Shown here: piece after piece, positions 60,476-64,000 of the stretch | Layout: each line of letters opens with the position of its first letter | Position numbering within the stretch: the stretch's first letter is position 1 | Source of the DNA: Silene conica | Taxonomy: Eukaryota > Streptophyta > Magnoliopsida > Caryophyllales > Caryophyllaceae | Reading direction: 5' to 3' | Assembly (NCBI GenBank): GCA_029255685.2 | Contig: CM055320.2 | Span: 44,737,910 to 44,801,909 of the forward strand | DNA: 64,000 bases | The notes under the pieces: model-generated | The model's input: only the letters and a program-made list of their open reading frames with translations | Told to the model about the DNA's origin: nothing | The model's database searches: none | Program-made: the position numbers and the translations under genes

Positions 60476-61728
60476 AGTGAGTGTATTATATGATAATGAA
60501 ATGTCACCTATTGAAGATCATCAAGGTTGGACAAATTATCATATCGATGAATATAGAATCACCTAGATATGAACGTGATGATTCGTACGACCTTGATTAA
60601 CATGCCAAGATGTTGAGACGAAAGCCTTATTTCGATATAAGTTCTCGAGGAGAACTAGTGGATCGAATCTAGGTAAACTACAATATGAATTTTAGTACAA
60701 TGTGACTGTGTACGTGAGAACAACATGTCACGAGTTATAAGATAACAGTGGGAGCTTCCTTCAGGAAAGGAAACTCAAATCTAGTATGAGTACTAGATAT
60801 GTACTAAAATAAGATCATGTTATACGAGATAATATGAGTCAGAAGGAAACCGAAATTTGTAGGTTTGGATGACGTGAATAAATGCTGTACTCACATATCA
60901 AATCACTAATAAAAATTGATGGATGAGCATCAAAGATTGTAAGGTATGGAACAGTAATATTGTATTAATTGTTCATACATGAGAACCACTCTTATCGTTT
61001 GACTTATCATTAACTCACTATTGATAAATACTTTGTCAAATCCAAATGGGTTGTGGGAGACAATTTTGAACCCCATGAAGTGAACATGATTAACTTAGTA
61101 TGGCCTCTAGTCGCTTGTATAAGGTGAGGTCTCGAAGTGACTAGAGTGTGAGGCGATTAATGGCAAGTTCAAATGCCAAAGAGTCATATGGGATGACCAG
61201 TCGATCACATAGGAAAACTGCAAGAGACACTCTGTCGGGCAATAAGTGACCTCTTATAGACTTCTGGAAATTTTATATTAGCCTTGTCGTGGCAAGAGCT
61301 ACTATAGTATTCTCATGAGTCGATTCTTAGACTAGAGATTGTTCGCCCAAGGTGGCACAGTTTCAGAGTGACTTTGATTTATGCTCTACGATCTTCCGTA
61401 AAAGGGGTCAAATGGGCATCTTTTGGGTCATAATGGACTGTGTTAGTCGAAGGGAACAGTAGGATAGGAATTGTCCAACCCCTTGTCAGGGTTATATTAA
61501 ATCTCAGGGTCACTCGAGGAGAAGTTTAACTGGAAATGCGTGGCCAAGCTCGGAAGGTATCTATGGTAGATAATTCCGGTCAAAGCAGTTAAATCTCCAG
61601 ATCAAGAAAACCGCTCATGAAATGTTCAAATGCAAGTACGACCTGTAAGACATCTTGCCTTGAGTGGGAGATGAAGTAATAAGACAAGAGAATTGGTGAC
61701 GCATACTTGTCGAGGACAAGTGGGAGAT
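60476..61728 (+). mobile_element. Family C internal region, non-coding (1253 bp)
   Basis: It begins AGTGAGTGTATTATATG directly after the 5' LTR, without a TGGTATCAGAGC primer site. It is alignable with 5215-6368 of the family A 3' internal region. It contains the CACTCGAGGAGAAGTTTAACT block near 61508, a purine tract GAGTGGGAGATG near 61663 and the LTR-adjacent AAGTGGGAGATTG near 61718. Confidence 0.85.
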
Positions 61729-63048
61729 TGTTGGGAAAGGTGTCCTCAACAATAGTGCGATCACGTCCATGATAAATATCATTGTTAAATCTCATAAAGA
61801 GAATATGCAAGGGATGATCCGATATTATATAGCCAACTGACCAACATTAATCGGTAATGATTGGCTGACTAGAGTTTGACATTACTGTCGTATAACGGTG
61901 GTGGTCAGTTGATGCCTTTAGGTCACACCTATTGGATAATCCCATTAATTGATATATTGATCAATTGTATACGATACAATTTGATAAAATTCCTTAAAAC
62001 TAACATATCGAGAAATCAGAGGTAAAAATCTTAATGTAAAATTTATATTTTGAAACTGAAACAAGATTTATATTTTGAAATTGAAACGTGTCAATTGTCA
62101 AATATTAATCGATATTTATGAATTGTCAAAATTAGAATGTGAAGGGTTCATGGTTATTACAATAGTTGTATATCGTATTGACGATTATTATCATAACCAT
62201 ATTTTCAGACGGTAATTATGAATTATTAAATAAATTTGTTAAATGTGATTTAATTAATTTAGAGATAATATTTATTTGATAAATATGTATTTTAAATTAA
62301 TACAATTGTATTTTGTGACATAGGATGTCACATGTCACACAATAGTACAAATTACAATTTGTAAAATAAAAGTCCATTTTACATAAAATGTGGCGTGCGA
62401 TTTTGTATGTTATAAAGGAGTAATTGTTTAAATTAGTGGATGAATAACATAATGATTAACATAGGTCTAACACCTAATGTAGGCATGCAACCCTATGTGT
62501 TTGGGTAAGACAAAAAGAAGCATCCAACCCTTCCCAAACACTCCACTCTCACGCCACACTCAACCCCAAAACCCTCACCATATAATGTGAGTTGTTCACA
62601 TTTCACAACTATGGTTTTTTGCTCATATTTTCCTAAGTATAGAAAAACCTCAAAAACCTCTTATATTATTTCGAGTAAGAAAATAATATTGATAATAAAT
62701 ATATAATAGAGATTATATTTAATTACTATAATTATTATTGTATCTCGGTTATTGTTCCAATAAGATTAGAACACGGTTTTAAGGAAAGCGATTTTTCTCA
62801 GCTAGTCCGTGAAAGATCTCAGTATTAATGGTGAGTCTTGGGTGCATCGTAAAGGAGGCAAGCTATATTGGTTGCTCCGTGGAGGATCGTCCTAGCACTA
62901 ATTTGGACCGAATGTAAGGGTCCGATTCTTTTATTTCCGCATTTTATTATTGCATGCATAACGATCTTGACACAAATTAAAACCTTAATTTGTTAAGTAA
63001 AGTTACTATGACTAATTTTATAGTAAGGGGAGTATGACACTCCTAACA
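61729..63048 (+). repeat. Family C 3' LTR (1320 bp)
   Basis: TGTTGGGAAAGGTGTCC to CACTCCTAACA. It is about 26 bp longer than the 5' LTR, mainly because of a local tandem duplication of AGATTTATATTTTGAAA near 62040-62090. Confidence 0.93.
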
Positions 63049-63438
63049 ATGGTCACTAGATTGGATTGGATATGAACGGTCATAGAGATTATTTTCATAT
63101 TAAATTGCAGGCATGTTCTCATGGGTCAAAGTTAGGTGAGTGTCATTACAAATTTATTTCTTTCTATCTTTTACATATACTCACCTGTGCTATTGTGTGA
63201 ATTGAGCGACCCGCGAGAGTCCATTTTGATAAGTCTCTATAGTTGATGGATTAGTAAGTTTTTGACAATTTCATAACTCGTTTGCATGATTCGCTTTACT
63301 AATTGATTGTTGATTTTGCATTAAACTGATTTAGGCTTTACAGTTGCATTTCGCTCTGAGATTGAAACCGTTCCATTAGTTTTAAGATCGAGTCTAGTTC
63401 TTGCATGAGGACAAGCCAGGGTTTGGTTAGGGGAAATT
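63049..63438 (+). mobile_element. Athila-like Ty3/gypsy element, 3' internal region (right part) and purine tract
   Basis: This is the continuation of 57847-59181 beyond the copia C insertion. It ends with GCATGAGGACAAGCCAGGG and TTTGGTTAGGGGAAATT, the phrase that commonly precedes the 3' LTR in Athila/Tat-type elements. No coding frame is seen. Confidence 0.75.
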
Positions 63439-64000
63439 TGATGCGTGTCTATTTTATGATGTTTTACATCTCTTTTTACACGCACTTCATAGCTCATTTA
63501 CGTAATTATAGCTATTATTTCCCCTATTTCGTCTACTTTCGTATTTTGGTGCATTATTGTTGATTAATGCGGAAATGAGTAGATTTTGAGTCAAATCCGT
63601 CCTCGAGTGGATTGCATGGCTAGTGACATGAAGGAACGATAAAGGAACAAAGCCTAGTGCGCAATTCAAGGCCAAAAAGACAGATTCCAAGAGTTGTGAG
63701 GACTGATACACCAACTATATAATGGTCGACCGACTGGGCACAGTGTTCGGTCGATCGGTTCACCTGTTGCGCATACTTCAGAAATCAAATTTAAAAGATC
63801 AGAAGCTTCGAAAATCCCGTCAACTGGTCGGTCGACCAGTACCAGCGGTCGGTCGACCACTTGACTTTTAAGGAAAATTAAAAAGCGTGATTAAGCCCAT
63901 AATTGTGTTTAGGGTTTTGAGGAGGGTTTTGGCAGATTTCTATATAACGTATATCCCCTCCTCTGTTTTAGGTATCTAGTTTAGCATCTAGTTTTATTAT
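63439..64000 (+). repeat. Athila-like gypsy 3' LTR (cut by window end)
   Basis: It starts TGATGCGTGTCTATTTTATG immediately after the purine tract GGGGAAATT. It contains four copies of a GGTCGACC/GGTCGATC-type motif between 63724 and 63860. A TATA-like TATATAAC lies near 63941. Its right end is outside the window. Confidence 0.75.

Larger units (their letters stand above)
59182..63048 (+). mobile_element. Family C copia-type LTR element, non-coding, nested in the gypsy element
   Basis: This 3.87-kb element has two LTRs (59182-60475 and 61729-63048) around a 1.25-kb internal region. A perfect 5-bp target duplication ATGGT flanks it (59177-59181 and 63049-63053). LTR ends are TGTTGGGAAA and CCTAACA. 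The internal region resembles the 3' internal region of family A, with no gag, no pol and no primer site after the 5' LTR. It is a relative of family A reduced to its 3' end. LTR divergence is about 5% over the first 400 bp, suggesting an insertion on the order of 1-4 million years ago under common plant rates, older than the array. Confidence 0.93.

Overview
The window is repetitive DNA from a flowering-plant nuclear genome. It is AT-rich and I find no host gene, rRNA or tRNA gene in it. The plant assignment rests on the retrotransposon families: Ty1/copia elements primed by initiator-Met tRNA (primer site TGGTATCAGAGC), a TRIM with CCCACATCGG-type LTRs, gag-only TR-GAG-like copia elements, and an Athila-like Ty3/gypsy tail. 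I cannot name the species.

The dominant feature is a tandem array. About 21.36 kb of nested retrotransposon sequence is repeated head to tail: the last 15.1 kb of one unit (1-15128), a whole unit (15129-36484) and a second whole unit (36485-57846). By eye the units differ at about 0.5% of positions in the stretch I compared, and a TTA microsatellite differs in length (8, 12 and 13 repeats), so the amplification is recent.

Each unit has the same order, described here for the middle unit. A plus-strand leader/gag arm (15129-16266) ends in an 81-bp inverted LTR scrap (16267-16347). Next comes a minus-strand gag-only copia element (family A: shortened 3' LTR, non-coding internal region, gag, 2.4-kb leader, primer site, full 5' LTR; 16348-24231). 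Beyond its 5' LTR lies a second copy of the family's 3' internal region (24232-25319), then a piece of a diverged LTR (25320-25839), then a plus-strand family A 3' end with LTR (25840-28952). A probable gypsy LTR remnant follows (28953-30140). Last comes a 6.1-kb autonomous-type copia element (family B, 30141-36257) that is broken and carries an intact 554-bp TRIM in its reverse transcriptase region. Each unit therefore contains two large inverted repeats (gag arms of about 1.15 kb, and 3'-end/LTR arms of about 2.35 kb).

To the right of the array (57847-64000) is the 3' part of an Athila-like gypsy element. It is interrupted by a 3.87-kb copia-family insertion (family C, 59182-63048) with a perfect 5-bp target duplication ATGGT, and ends in the start of the gypsy 3' LTR at 63439.

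Families A, B and C share a conserved LTR block and a conserved 3' internal block despite otherwise diverged sequence. This fits a non-autonomous/autonomous partnership in which B-like relatives supplied the enzymes for A and C. The elements are treated here as fossils: B is broken in all three copies, while the family A gag frame and the TRIM look whole.
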